64,000 nt of DNA from Alviniconcha marisindica (Eukaryota > Mollusca > Gastropoda > Provannidae), in the NCBI GenBank assembly GCA_018857735.1, contig JABMCL010001577.1, positions 375,001 through 439,000 of the forward strand, read 5' to 3'. The position numbers and the translations under genes were made by a program. The notes under the pieces are model-generated. The model saw only the letters and a list, made by a program, of their open reading frames with translations, was not told the DNA's origin and made no database searches. Shown here piece after piece: positions 36,401-46,974 of this stretch (position 1 is its first letter; each line of letters starts with the position of its first letter).

Positions 36401-39400
36401 TATTGAAAGGATCTCTCCCTGAGAGTCCTCCAGCCCATCCTTGGAACACAGAAAATCTAAGTATTCAAGGCTGAGCGAAGAGAGTGAGAAGGAGAGCAGC
36501 GATGAAGCGACCAAGAGAGGAATGGAGGAGCTGTACCAGAGACAATGTGGATGTGGGTGAAAGCTGTCTTGTACTGAATCTGGCTGCTGATTGGTAGCTT
36601 CTGGTTCCTCCTTTTGGGAGGCCAGGACCACTGAATCCAGTTCAGATTCCCCTTGATGTAAGGCCTGGGATATTAATATTGCCATGATGGGAGACCAGGG
36701 CTAACACATCGGAACCAACCAACCATCTTCTTCTCATCGGAACCAACCAACCAACCCATACATCCTTTTCTCACCTCTTTTCCAGTGGAAAACAGGTCAT
36801 CGATATTTTTCTCAATCCTCTTCTTTTCTTCCGGTGACACACTGAGGGTGTTGAGCGTTTCCTCTCCAAATTCTCTCCGTATCGTCGTAGTGATGACCTC
36901 CCCTGGATCCACCATGCCCTGCCATTTCAAGCAAAGCAACAGTCAGAGTGCCAGCTCCTGAAGCTACTCACATTAGGCAACAAACAGTAACAGTTTCTTG
37001 CCCAACCATGACATGGGCTGTGCCACAGCACATCCATGCCAGTAGGAATACTTTGCATAAGTGACATGGCGCATGGTTGTATGGTGTACACAGAACGCGC
37101 CGAGACGGCAGCAGTTTCATGTGGCACCAGCCATGCCAGCACTGTAAGTACACCACTTCGGTGGATGTTCAAAAACGTGCTACAGAAAAGCTTGTCACTC
37201 GTGTAGAATCACGTGCAAGCGCAGTGAGTCTTGCTCAAGAGTGGAGAATAGTGCTACATAAAAGCGATCTACAACAACAACACCAAGGCTACACTAAAAT
37301 GTTATGTGCTGCATAGTTATGAAGGGACAAGGGACTAGGGAGCAGGGATAGCTCAGTGGTTAAAGCATCAGACTCATGATCAGAAGGTCCCCCAGGCTCA
37401 AGTTCCCGCAGACGTGGCAGGAGAAGCTTCTTCTCCAGGGTCAACTATCTGTGCTGACTCTTATTCTGGCATCCGTTCCACCCCCGTGTTACTGCACTAG
37501 TATGTGAAAGATCCTGGTCATTCTACCAAAAGAGCAGGCGGCAGGTTACAGCTAAATCATGACAATCAATGACATGCACCGTACCTATGTGGCTTTGAAT
37601 GAAGTGACACTGTAAACTGGTGCATGGCTGAATGGTGTACACAGAACCTGCGCAAAGCAGCAGCAGTTTCATGTGGCACCAGCCATGCTACAACCAAATA
37701 GCGCTGTCCCTAGTGTCACTACACGGTACACCACTTCGGTGGATACTAAAAATACACGCTATAAGAGCGATACAGTCACTCATTCAGAATCACATGCAAC
37801 ATGAACGCAGTGAGCATGCTTGAGACAAAGTAAGTAAGTACCTTGATGTTTTTTATGTTCAGTCAACCAGTATGGTTACATCAGGGTGATCTGCTTGAGA
37901 GCAGAGAATAGCGCTATATATAAAAGTGATCAATAATAATATCAGGGGACTATCTTTGATAGTTATGATAAGCTCCTTGCATAACAACATCCACCCTTCA
38001 CACATGAAAATAAATCCTCTGAAGATGGCGTGCGGCTAGGCTAGGCTGCCAATGTGGTGGGATTTGTTTTTAAAGGAGAATGGAGCAGGGTGGTGGGGAT
38101 GGGGGGCAGCACACACACAGTCTTCTCACCCTACTGAATGCAACTGTCAATGTACAGAGTGTTCAGGCGGGATATGCTACATCAAGAGCCTCCGAGCTGT
38201 TGCTGCAGTCACAACGGGTACAGAATACTGAAAACGACGCATGTCTACATCTTCCTCAGCGTTGCCGCAGAAGCAACAAAGTCATCCTCACCTCTTTACG
38301 ACTCTTACCATTCTAAGGCAGCAGAACCTCAGTCGACTCTGTGGGTTTCAAAATACAACTCTGTGACTCTAAGTCTAATAAAAATGTGTGACACCACAAT
38401 TACAAACAACTATCAAGCAAATGACTTACAATGTATTCAAAATCTGATTGAAGTTTAAACCTGGTCGCCGGTGCCAGTCAAAATCCAGAAATTACTCCAA
38501 CTTTACAGGTCAATTTGAGGCTGTATCTGATTGAAAATCAGTTTGACTAGAAGGCAATAAATCAAATACTTGTTCCTTGCTGACAGAATCACCCTCCATG
38601 GTTTTTTAAGTTGTGTGTAAATTAAGTTTTGTAGAGTCAGTATGTTCGTGTGCATGGTTGACTGTGTGTGCATGTGTGTATGTGCGTGTATGTGTATGTG
38701 TGTGTGCATGTTGCATATGCATGTGTGTGTGCGCTTAGAAAAGTCTCTACAGACAAGATCTAAACACATGAAAGGTTCAAAAGAACGCTATTTATTAGGA
38801 CAAAACACAACACATGAAACAACAATCTACGGACAAGATTTTGTGCTTTATAAATACTGTAATGACTAGTTACGATCTCACTTACCCCAGGAATTGCCCA
38901 CTCATTGTTGTCTCGTCTTTGAACAGCTATGAACTGTGCTACAGGTTTTTTGCCTTTTGTCTCTATCTCCCCATTGGAATCCCTCTTCCACCTGAAAGCA
39001 TTCACAATAATTGTTATTATTATTACAGGACTTAAATTAAAATTCGCATAGGATGTCTTTGCCATACTATCCCCACTCTTCACCCCTTTCACTGCAATGC
39101 TTGCCGCGCTGTCATTTGAAAATCAGCAATAAAAATGCCAATTTTTTTGCATTAGTATTATACACATATTTATATACATAAATACCAAAGGATTTTCCAT
39201 AAAACATGTCCATCAAATTATTGAAAGTAGATCTGTTATAGGACTGGTACATACTCAGTGCATTTTTTAGGTTGTTTCTTTCTCAGGCGTGTGTGTGTGT
39301 GTGTGTTTGTGTAATGTGCACTTTTCAACCTGGAAAATTTACAGGATGGGGCAGTGAAGGGGTTAAACTTAAAGGGGGACCAAATCAAAGGCGCACGTGA

Positions 39401-40845
39401 AGTTGGCCTGAAAATGTACAAAAATGTGCAAAAGTTTTCATCCACAACGGACAGAACACCTTCTGGTGCTAGGGCTTTCGGCTTGCTGTGTCAACATAGA
39501 ATGCAGAAGTAACTGCCTCAGTCACTGCACAAAGGCTGTGCCCCCCCCCCCAACTACTCCAAAAAAATGTTCTACGTTTAACACCCTATATGATTAGAAA
39601 TGGAATGCACCTGAGCTACACACAGCAACCACGGATTGAACTTTCTCATAATCTTCAGACTGTGTCTGGTAACTTGGTGCTTTACGCCCAGTCAACCAGT
39701 ATGGTTATATCAGGGTGAAGACTGTGTCTGATTTTTTTGTCTGAAGACACATATGGAGTAAGTGTTCAGGAAAACACAGTTCTGACTGCGACTATCCTAC
39801 CGTACGCATTATAACTTATATATATAATATATACGCTTAATTAACAAGAAGACATCCAGTTACCTTGTGACAATGGGGTCTGCTGCGTGGTTGGGCCCCC
39901 ATCGCCCTAACAAACCTCTGCCTTTCAGGCCGGTCCGTCCGAAAGGATTCCTAAATGTACACAGTGATGGAAAATAAGAATGATCAAAACCAAATGCACA
40001 GTGTCGGGGGAAGGACAGGATAGTGATCACAAATCAAAGAACTGGCGGGCAAAGCAACCCCCACAAGTGGCTTGTTTCTCAGATCTGAAGTGTTGAGGAG
40101 CTTGAGACACTACCTGCAGATACAGAGCAAGGACATCACACCATCGATCGCCCGGAGGATAGAGGTGTGGAAAAAGGAAGCCCTAGACGATCTTCCTTGA
40201 AAGGACAAGAGAGGGCCACTGTCAATCAAACACTGGAACTGTTTCATAGGTGACATTGTAGAAACTTCTGAGAGACTGGGCAGAGTGCATATGGGCATTT
40301 CTGAGCACGCAGATCTATACCATCTTGAACTGAACTGAACAAAACAAAGAATTTCCTTCCATTGCAGTTAGCAAGTTACAGCTTACACAAAGACATGGGA
40401 AGACTAATATTGGCTAGTGTTTCATTTGATGTAGTCAAATATTCGTAACAAACTAACATGATCCATTATTATAATATATTATACATTTATTTACATAGAT
40501 ATATCTATATACTTATCACAAACTTATGTGCAACAAGGAACAAACCAAAAATCAAGCAACAGTTTGCATGTGTTTCATTGCTTTCAAAAATTGTACCAAC
40601 AGACACAAAACACAGTGTGAGACCTTTTTGTTTTTCTTTCTTCTTGAAGTTCTTCTCATTTTTAGTCAGTCAGTTGCTTTCTGGAAACAGGCATGCATAC
40701 ATGGTTTCCAGTTACTTTCTCAACAGCAATATGTGTGTGTGTGTGTGTGTGTGTGTGTATGCGTGCACGCATACGTTTGTGTGCTAAAGATACCAGTGAT
40801 CATGTATGCAGACTGTAAAAAATAGTACTGTTTATGGAACATGTA

Positions 40846-40906
<61 letters not shown>

Positions 40907-42345
40907 TTATATGTATGAAAACTGACATTAGTAACAACACTGACAGTGACAATGAAACAGAAAAAAAGACAACAACAAAAGAGACTCTCTCTACTTACTT
41001 TGGAACTCCCTCATCGTCCAGCTCGTACCGTTTCTCATGGCTTTTACGATTGACCTTCCCATCTAAACTGTTCCATTTAGGCTTGCTGTCAACAAAATAC
41101 ATCCACAGGCATTTGTTTACAACTGTCAGTTAATCATTCTGGGCCTGGGGCACACACACACATGAAAGATTAAGCTTGTTGTGACGTACAATAGAAAAAA
41201 AAGCAACTATCCACACGGTTTGTATTGTGTTTCTTGCAAACATGACAATCATAAAACCACACTTCTTTTTCTTTTTTAAGCAAAGAAAATGAAGCACCTA
41301 ACCTTTTCAACAGCATGTGCAAGTCACATGGTTCTGCTATTTGGCATATTTGTGTACAGGCAGAAAAAAAAAGGTGGCTTTAAGTTTACACAATAGGCTG
41401 TTGGCCACGGCTTCGCACCTCGGGCAGAGACGCATAGTTTGTACTATCGACTGAGTGTCAGGATGGTCAGCTAGCGTTTAGCAGCATTTCCCATTCAATC
41501 CTTTGAGAATGAAGCCCTGACACAGTTGATCATGCCTCAGACATCGGGCAGCTTAAAATTTTGACTTCTTCTTCTGTCTCTGTCTGTCTGTCTCTTTATT
41601 TATTTTTTGGCCATGTACATCCTCCGCAGTAAGGCCGGTTTTCACAGTCATTCCTACTTGTTTTCCATAAGCCTTTGTTCATATTCTAAACCATATTACA
41701 TTCACCCATTGCAGTTTCACAGTTTGTCATATTCTAATACAGTGTAATCATTCTTTCATCGTGTGTGTGTGTGTTTGTGTGTGTGTGCATGTGTACCCAT
41801 GTGCGTATACAGAAAAGCTTTTAGTTATGTCATCCTTCCAGCAAAGAAATTTTGTAAACAATATTTTTGGTTCATGCACAGTCCACTTTTGTTTACCATT
41901 AATCATTTACACTATAAAAAAGGTAGATGTTTCAATCCAGTGTTTGACTCATTTTCTAAACACCATTTCTTTACATTATGAGTAATGAGAAAAAAAGTTG
42001 ATTGCTTTTCCATAATTATGGTACAAAGCATTTTCATTTACAAATTACATGAAGCGGTTCTTACGTAGTGCACACTTGAATTTTGGTAACACTAACAGCA
42101 CTCACAAATTTCTCCACATAAACCAAATTATGTTGTTGTTTTTTCCAGCTGGGGGCAGTCCCTGAATACCTGTCTTAGTATCTATGCTTTAGAAACACAC
42201 ACACAAAAATAAAATACATTCACACTAAAACAATTATTTTATAGTGTCCAGATAAATTCTTGAACATTTACATCTTGATTAACGGACAATTCTTGAAAAT
42301 GGTGACATTGAGAGCATGTGTGTTCACAAGCACATGTGGTGTGTG

Positions 42346-42385
<40 letters not shown>

Positions 42386-43854
42386 CCCACGTCATGCGTG
42401 CATGTGTTTTGTTACTGACAAGGCAGCAGTGTTAAGAGTAAACTTTAAGAAAATGTCTCTTGACATGTATTAGAAAATAATAGCACACGAGTGCACTGTT
42501 TTGTTCATATATATTGTTGTTTATGACACTCACCAGATTTCTCCGCTTTTATTTCAACCTCCTGAAATTAAGTCCACAATGAAAAAGAAATTCAATTTAT
42601 CCACAATTCTAACGAGGTGTTCTATTTCAACATATGCGCACATATAATAATGTTACTACTGTATGATTAATAAATCAGATTACTGTATCGAAGGGTTGAC
42701 CGTCTCCTTTATAACCAAGCAACATGTCTTCACGGTTAACTTCAGTCTGATCTCAGACTAAACTGTTCGGTTCTTTTTGTGATACCTCGGTGAGGAATCA
42801 GTGGTTGAATCTCATCAGGGGGCTGCCATTGTTGTGATCAGTGTGCAGCGTTTCCCCCTTTTCCCAGGCAGGGGGTCTGGCTACATCCATGTAGGCCTAT
42901 CCCTGTGTGATGTAACTGTGGCATCTTTCTTTCTTTTCCATCTTTTTCTTTCTTATCCATGAGACACCACAACTGGCCCACTGGCACTATTATTAAGTAA
43001 TAAGGTACGAGTCTTTATGACTTTAATTAAGTTGGCTGCCCTTTCTTTTCCACCCTCATTTCCTTCTTTTTTGACTAACTTTGGCTTCTTGAGTTATATG
43101 CCTGCCTGACTGCCCTGAGTTCAATTGAAATATCATTCACATAGGTAGATAACCTAACTAAGCATTGCTTCCTCAATCCTGTTGTACTAATTCTTCGTTT
43201 TCAAAGACATCGCTTAAGGCTGTCAGTCCAGTTTTTAAAAAAACATCACAAGTCACAACACTGTCTACTGTGTTGGGCATGGACGTCTTGCCCTAAATCA
43301 GGGGAAGTAGCACCAAAACGGTTTAAAAATAGCACTGTGGCAAACGGCCTATTTTAATTTGTAGGTTATCGCGATGCCGCTTGGCCGCACACCAAAGCCT
43401 GGCGACAGTTTGCACGATTACTGGCACTCTTTTTAATTTCTGTGGTGAAAAAAACACCCAGCTGGTTTAGATAATCAGCTTTCTGTGAACCAACTACTTT
43501 AACTGAGTTTAAGTGACATGTTATATTTTATAAAAAATAATAATCAAGTTGACCCTTTTTTCTTTCTCCAAAATCCACTGATCACACTGCTTGGACTGAC
43601 AGCATGACATTTACAGTGTTCAACAAAATTTTATATCCCAAGTCACAATTAGTTGTTAAATAGGCTTTGCATTAGATGAGATCTTTTTCTTATGCTGGCC
43701 CATCTGTTTGGAACAATTTGCCTTAAACACTACTACACTCTGATTCTGCCTCCTCTTTTAAAAGCCGCCTTCAAGACACGCCTGTTTAATAATTATTTCT
43801 AAACTGTTTTTCACAGCCTTGCCAATCCCCTCGTTCGACACATGAGTATGTGCA

Positions 43855-43895
<41 letters not shown>

Positions 43896-44989
43896 TTAGT
43901 GTTATTCAGCTTATTGTAAAGTGCACTGTGCTCCCACTTTGTGCAGTAGATGGGTGCTCTAGAAGTAGAAATCCTGTTTATTATTATTATTATTATATTC
44001 TTTTCAATGATAGAGGTAATGTTTTCATCAATAATATTAATAATGATGCACTCTTTTATACATGTGCTATTTCTCTAAATTGGAGGACAATCCGACATAG
44101 CCCATTGCAAAACAGTCAAAACAAACTTCCGGGAGCATGCATGCACATGCGCGTAACTTGTACAAACACACACACACACACAGAGAGTCAAGACTCAATA
44201 TGATAGCTTTTAAGAAGCGATGAGATTTGAATGTGATACAGTACTTTTTTTACACAAGATGGACTGTTGTTTATGTGAAAAAATGGTGAACCCCAAAGCA
44301 CTGCCCAGAGGTGCAAGAATACAATAACAATGGCAGCAGATCAGCAGCATTCACATTTGAGTAATTTTGTCCTTCAATTTGTGACAAAACCCAATAGGAA
44401 TTACGTTCATTATCTCTACAAACAACATGCTTTAGGACAGCAGCATCTTTATTTCATCACAGCAAAAAGAAGACTGATTCATCATTTCATGCAGGCAAAA
44501 ATTGCAAGTTGGACGCACATACTGTCACCATAGTTTATTGGTATGAGCGCCCTTTGGTATTTTTTAGCTTGCGAGAGCTTACATGTATGCACTGTGTGTA
44601 TCTGGCGCTGTGAACACGCAAGGTTTTTGTGTGGAAGTTAGTTTTTATATTATATTCATTCATAATCATAGTATGACAGTATAATTACTATAAATTATAA
44701 TATCAGTAACCACTCACATTTCTTTCTCTTTTCTGAAATCCGGATCAGCCCACACTGGTCTTTTCTCAACTGATGGAGCTGTGTAATCAACAGGTTCATA
44801 ACCTGGAAAGTCAATGTCCCATGGCACCATCTCATCAGGAACTAGAAATCGTATGACATCGGAAGTACGTGGATAAACCTCACAGCGAGCTTTAACGTGA
44901 AGCGCCATGGCTGGACACAGGGTTTGGCTTGATCCAGATACACGGCCACCCATAAAAAGAGCACTGCAACCAAAACAAATACATACATG

Positions 44990-45035
<46 letters not shown>

Positions 45036-46465
45036 TATGTGTATACACAAAACTGAACACTGCAACCAAAACCACCACACAACAAGTATACCCAAAAAAA
45101 ACAGCAATCAACATTAACTCTTTCCCTGCCAAAGGATTTATGCTGCTCTGAATGCATTTTTTTCCAAAAAGAGACATGCAGTTAGGGGTTCTGCCAACCA
45201 GAAACATTCATTTTCTTCAACTACCTGCACAGTTTGCATAAATTTGTAAAAAGTCAAAATCTCAGCAGGACATTGCATGATATTAAATATTAATTTATTA
45301 TATGAGCACATGGAAAACATTTTGTCAAGAATGCCATATAAGCACGATAAACGTATCATATTATTCTTATTTTGTTATCATATGAGGCCTACTAGATTCA
45401 GGTTCAACCCTTGTGGTCAAGTTAACTGTATTGGCTGATTCTTCCAAGTGTTCCATGCCTTTCGCACCATTGTAATAAAATTAAAATTAAAAGTATACAG
45501 TGTGCTCATTTACTTACAGTTACACTTACAGCAGAGCTTGTGTGATTGGATTTATAAAGTGAAAGGCAATAACCAATGTCAATGAAAATAAAGAAAAAAA
45601 AATAGTCACTGATTTAGAAATTAGAATGACACTGCGCATGACCTCACTTTCTTGCAATGCAGCTTTGACAGTATTTTGCACTGCATTGTCAACATCGGAT
45701 TGCTTGTCTTAGTGAAAAATTGGTAGTTGTCATCACCTAGTACACAGATTTTTAAGGGGTATAAATTTTCACTCCTTTCCTACAGATTTTAGAGAGCAAA
45801 TTTCACACAGAATTAAAGTCTAAAGGGTGAATTTGATGTGCTAGTGTGTGAATATATTTGTTTGTTTTTCCCCATGAGCCCTCTTTAACTGTATCCCAAC
45901 ACATTTCAATGCTTTCATTTAAGTTCACAGTTCAGTTTGAATTCATGTTTGTACTAATATTAGTAATAAGTAATATAGTTATAGTATTTAGTAATACTAA
46001 TAGTAATATTTTGTCAGTGTGTCCGTCTGTCCGTGGGATTTTCAATGACAAAAACTTTAACAGAACACAAGAACCACACAAAAACTCGCCAACTTCGGTC
46101 TCTGCAAATAAGTGACAGAACGGTCAATATTTGGACAGTGGTCACTTACAAATTACAGGAAGAAGACCCAAGTCCGAATAAGTTACCAAGTTCTGAACGC
46201 GGTTCAAACTCGTCGGGTTTTAATTCACATTTAGCTTATAAACTATGCAAGTTATACTTTACGGAAGAAGAAGACCGAAGTCCGAACAAGTTACAACTAC
46301 TAATAAAGTCTACGCGCGGTTTGATTTCATCGGCATGTAAAATAGCATTCACCCAAGTAATTAATTCCTTTTTACAACCTGCGAATCGTACATTAACAAA
46401 CAATCACTTTTTTATTTCACCTTAACTATTCTGTGTTACCTCAGGGCAACAAATGGCCTCAACAT
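33324..46465 (-). CDS. NUDT9: NUDT9-type ADP-ribose pyrophosphatase (mitochondrial Nudix hydrolase), complete
   Basis: Eight exons (46465-46440, 44963-44718, 41085-40999, 39950-39864, 38991-38886, 36918-36775, 34556-34439, 33436-33324) join in phase into 927 nt, 308 residues plus TAA; human NUDT9 is about 350. NUDT9 splits ADP-ribose into AMP and ribose 5-phosphate, mainly in mitochondria. Landmarks: [20 protein letters not shown] (N-terminal domain), [44 protein letters not shown], Nudix box G185-x5-E191-x7-R199-E200-F-G-E-E204, [19 protein letters not shown] and [16 protein letters not shown]. The box keeps the glutamates replaced in human TRPM2's NUDT9-H domain, so hydrolase activity is expected. 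The ATG is the first after an in-frame TAG immediately upstream. The short N-terminal [12 protein letters not shown] is basic/hydrophobic, consistent with mitochondrial import (inference). No membrane segments, which argues against TRPM2. Confidence 0.93.
33575..34165. repeat. Two adjacent minisatellites (15-18 bp and ~36 bp)
   Basis: CCACCCTGATGAAAG units fill 33590-33715. From 33715 GGCTGGTTATGTGGGACTTC with TGTTGGGATTGGTA repeats about 12 times. Both lie in the last NUDT9 intron. Confidence 0.92.
34439..34556 (-). CDS. NUDT9: NUDT9 exon 7
   Basis: Encodes [20 protein letters not shown] and [15 protein letters not shown], the substrate-side loop diagnostic of NUDT9 and TRPM2 NUDT9-H. Acceptor TTTTCAG, donor GCAG|GTTTGT. 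Confidence 0.95.
34890..35262. repeat. Diverged repeat leading into the 45 bp array
   Basis: GACAGGATTCTCAGATCCAC, AAGTTCAGGTT and CCCTGCTGGAAGGA repeat irregularly and share CAGATCCACAAGTTCAGGTT with the next array. Confidence 0.88.
35265..35900. repeat. 45 bp minisatellite, ~14 copies, in a NUDT9 intron
   Basis: CCAGATCCACAAGTTCAGGT with TCCACCTTATACAAGGCCAT and GGCTA repeats every 45 bp (15 codons), so long open frames appear on both strands ([30 protein letters not shown]). It lies between NUDT9 exons 6 and 7 and has no coding support. Confidence 0.94.
36087..36153 (-). mobile_element. Micro-retroposon-like insert, copy 1
   Basis: (GTAA)n then GTTGGTGTTTTACGCCCAGT, CAACTGGTGCGGTTATATCA, GGACGAT. 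Same ends as the copies at 37826, 39669 and 56810. Read on the - strand, the tetranucleotide run is the 3' tail. No target duplication recognised at this copy. Confidence 0.7.
36295..36410 (-). mobile_element. LINE C-terminal relic
   Basis: GTGTTCAGTTTTAACTTAAA, AGATGAGAG and GAGAATTCCGGATCACAGG parallel the - strand LINE end at 62320-62405 (frame ...G.IRNSLP...; compare [13 protein letters not shown]). Confidence 0.5.
36775..36918 (-). CDS. NUDT9: NUDT9 exon 6 (Nudix box)
   Basis: 48 codons in phase 0. [20 protein letters not shown] is the Nudix motif with all catalytic glutamates; [19 protein letters not shown] follows as a helix. Donor GAG|GTGAGA. Confidence 0.96.
37060..37290 (+). mobile_element. 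SINE, 5'-truncated copy 3
   Basis: Only the 3' half of the SINE is present: ATGGTTGTATGGTGTACACA, CAGCAGTTTCATGTGGCACC, TACACCACTTCGGTGGAT and GAGAATAGTGCTA, with a CAA-rich end. Confidence 0.82.
37337..37945 (+). mobile_element. tRNA-derived SINE, copy 4, interrupted
   Basis: A box GATAGCTCAGTGGTTAAAGC, body collinear with the other copies and an AATAATAAT end. The 3' part is split at 37826-37891 by the micro-insert. Confidence 0.88.
37826..37891 (-). mobile_element. Micro-retroposon-like insert, copy 2, with TSD
   Basis: 66 bp inserted in the SINE and flanked by TGCTTGAGA at 37817-37825 and 37892-37900. Removing the insert and one repeat restores the SINE consensus (CGCAGTGAG...CTGCTTGAGAGCAGAGAA). 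Confidence 0.82.
38765..38830 (-). mobile_element. Foldback-family arm fragment
   Basis: ACACATGAAAGGTTCAAAAG, CTATTTATTAGGAC and AAAACACAACA match the outer arm of the 51.3 kb element; it sits 55 bp from NUDT9 exon 5. Confidence 0.7.
38886..38991 (-). CDS. NUDT9: NUDT9 exon 5
   Basis: Encodes [16 protein letters not shown] and [19 protein letters not shown], the beta strand leading into the Nudix box. Acceptor TTTCAG, donor GGG|GTAAGT. Confidence 0.95.
39079..39366. mobile_element. piggyBac-like MITE, copy 2, in a NUDT9 intron
   Basis: Left CACCCCTTTCACTGC and right GGGGCAGTGAAGGGGTTAA ends are inverted. GCTGTCATTTGAAAATCAGC, GTAGATCTGTTATAGGACTG and AAAATTTACAGGATGGGGC match 19087-19317. 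A (TG)n tract has grown inside. Confidence 0.75.
39669..39718 (-). mobile_element. Micro-retroposon-like insert, copy 3, with TSD
   Basis: 50 bp (GTAACTTGGTGCTTTACGCC ... TATATCAGGGTGA) flanked by AGACTGTGTCTG at 39657-39668 and 39719-39730. Only one tetranucleotide tail unit is left. Confidence 0.85.
39864..39950 (-). CDS. NUDT9: NUDT9 exon 4
   Basis: Encodes [18 protein letters not shown] and [10 protein letters not shown], the most conserved NUDT9 segment outside the Nudix box. Acceptor TTTAG, donor AAG|GTAACT. Confidence 0.95.
40065..40340 (-). repeat. Dispersed element, copy B
   Basis: The reverse complement matches 17020-17290 in order (CAGTTCCAGTGTTTGATTGA; CAGTGGCCCTC; TTCCACACCTCTATCCTCC; CTCAAGCTCCTCAACACTTC). 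Confidence 0.82.
40735..40900. repeat. (TG)n and (AT)n microsatellites
   Basis: (GT)n at about 40733-40758 and (AT)n of about 25 units at 40851-40900, in a NUDT9 intron. Confidence 0.92.
40999..41085 (-). CDS. NUDT9: NUDT9 exon 3
   Basis: Encodes [15 protein letters not shown] and [10 protein letters not shown]. Acceptor GACAG and donor AA|GTAAGT; phases 2 in, 2 out. Confidence 0.9.
41130..43650. other. NUDT9 intron 2 (5' part as written on +): no further exon supported
   Basis: (TG)n at about 41761-41787 and 42340-42385. One microexon-like segment at 42534-42562 has good splice sites but breaks the frame. The rest is unremarkable. Confidence 0.5.
43660..43998 (+). mobile_element. LINE 3' end (terminal reading frame plus UTR)
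   Basis: The - and + copies in this window share the LINE C-terminal pattern; here + reads GPSVWNNLP...[15 protein letters not shown], then a UTR with (TG)n at 43858-43893 and a (TTA)n tail at 43979-43997. Degenerate with stops; a fossil in a NUDT9 intron. Confidence 0.7.
44010..44230 (-). mobile_element. LINE 3' end (family 2)
   Basis: GCACTCTTTTATACATGTGC, CTCTAAATTGGAGGACA, AAAACAGTCAAAACAAACTTC, (CA)n, then AGTCAAGACTCAATATGATAGC; collinear with 56015-56250 and inverted relative to 6600-6870. Confidence 0.72.
44718..44963 (-). CDS. NUDT9: NUDT9 exon 2
   Basis: Acceptor TTGCAG, donor AAAT|GTGAGT. Encodes [16 protein letters not shown] to [17 protein letters not shown], the NUDT9 N-terminal domain. 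If exon 1 is wrong, the in-frame Met at the start of MGGRVSG is a fallback start. Confidence 0.88.
44995..45033. repeat. (AT)n microsatellite near NUDT9 exon 2
   Basis: About 17 AT units 30 bp upstream (gene sense) of the exon 2 acceptor. At about 45115, TTAACTCTTTCCCTGCCA resembles one MITE end without a visible partner. Confidence 0.85.
46095..46345. repeat. ~120 bp diverged duplication in NUDT9 intron 1
   Basis: GAAGAAGACCCAAGTCCGAA and CGCGGTTCAAACTCGTCGG are echoed by AGAAGACCGAAGTCCGAAC and GCGCGGTTTGATTTCATCGG. Confidence 0.7.
46440..46465 (-). CDS. NUDT9: NUDT9 exon 1 (start codon)
   Basis: ATG at 46465-46463 encodes MLRPFVAL plus two bases before donor AG|GTAACA. An in-frame TAG lies 24 nt upstream of the ATG. 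The phase (2) matches the exon 2 acceptor exactly, giving a split Ser. Without transcript data this is the least certain exon. Confidence 0.65.
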
Positions 46466-46857
46466 TCGCGGCAAATTCGCCCAGAAAAGCTACTCCGATC
46501 ACAAAATGTCCATGAACCTGACACCATGAAACCAGCAGGGTAGTGTAGGGGTATGTCACTTCCGTGGGCAGAACAAGGGGAATAATAATGATCGTCAGAC
46601 AAATGGTGGTTTGGAAAAGTTTTTAGTAAAAAATCATCATAACAGAAAAAGTAATCTTGAACAACCAATACAGGACATCAGCAGCACAAACAGATCCTGG
46701 ATTTTCTCAGGATGCTCAGTTAGCAGAGAGAAACAAATTACGCCCGAAAGTAGTTTGTATATATATGTATATATATCAAAAGATAATATGATGGAAAGGA
46801 AAAGAGGCGAAACTGAGAGAGATACACCGTACAAGTACGACACTAGAGTGGCAGAGC

Positions 46858-46960
46858 TCAGGAGCTGTGTGAACTGAAGTCGAGGTGGCCGTCCTGGGCT
46901 CCTGTCCCTAATAAGCTTACGGTTTCTGTGGACGTAAAGCAACACTCAACCAACCAACTC
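46858..46960 (+). mobile_element. CCTAATAAG/GTGGACGTAAAG short element
   Basis: CAGGAGCTGTGTGAACTGAA, GTCGAGGTGGCCGTCCTGGG, TCCCTAATAAGCTTACGG and GTGGACGTAAAGCAACACTC. Same module at 48981, 49165 and 60415. Confidence 0.7.
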
Positions 46961-46974
46961 AACTAGAGTGGCGT

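Noticed and set aside
42534..42562. 28 bp microexon in a NUDT9 intron with good acceptor (TTTCAG) and donor (GTGAGT)
   Set aside because: Inserting it between exons 2 and 3 gives an in-frame stop and shifts exon 3; direct joining of 2 to 3 is in phase.
33324..46465. TRPM2 channel C-terminus (NUDT9-H) instead of a free enzyme
   Set aside because: A start codon with an upstream in-frame stop, matching phase, the NUDT9 N-terminal domain and absence of transmembrane exons favour stand-alone NUDT9.
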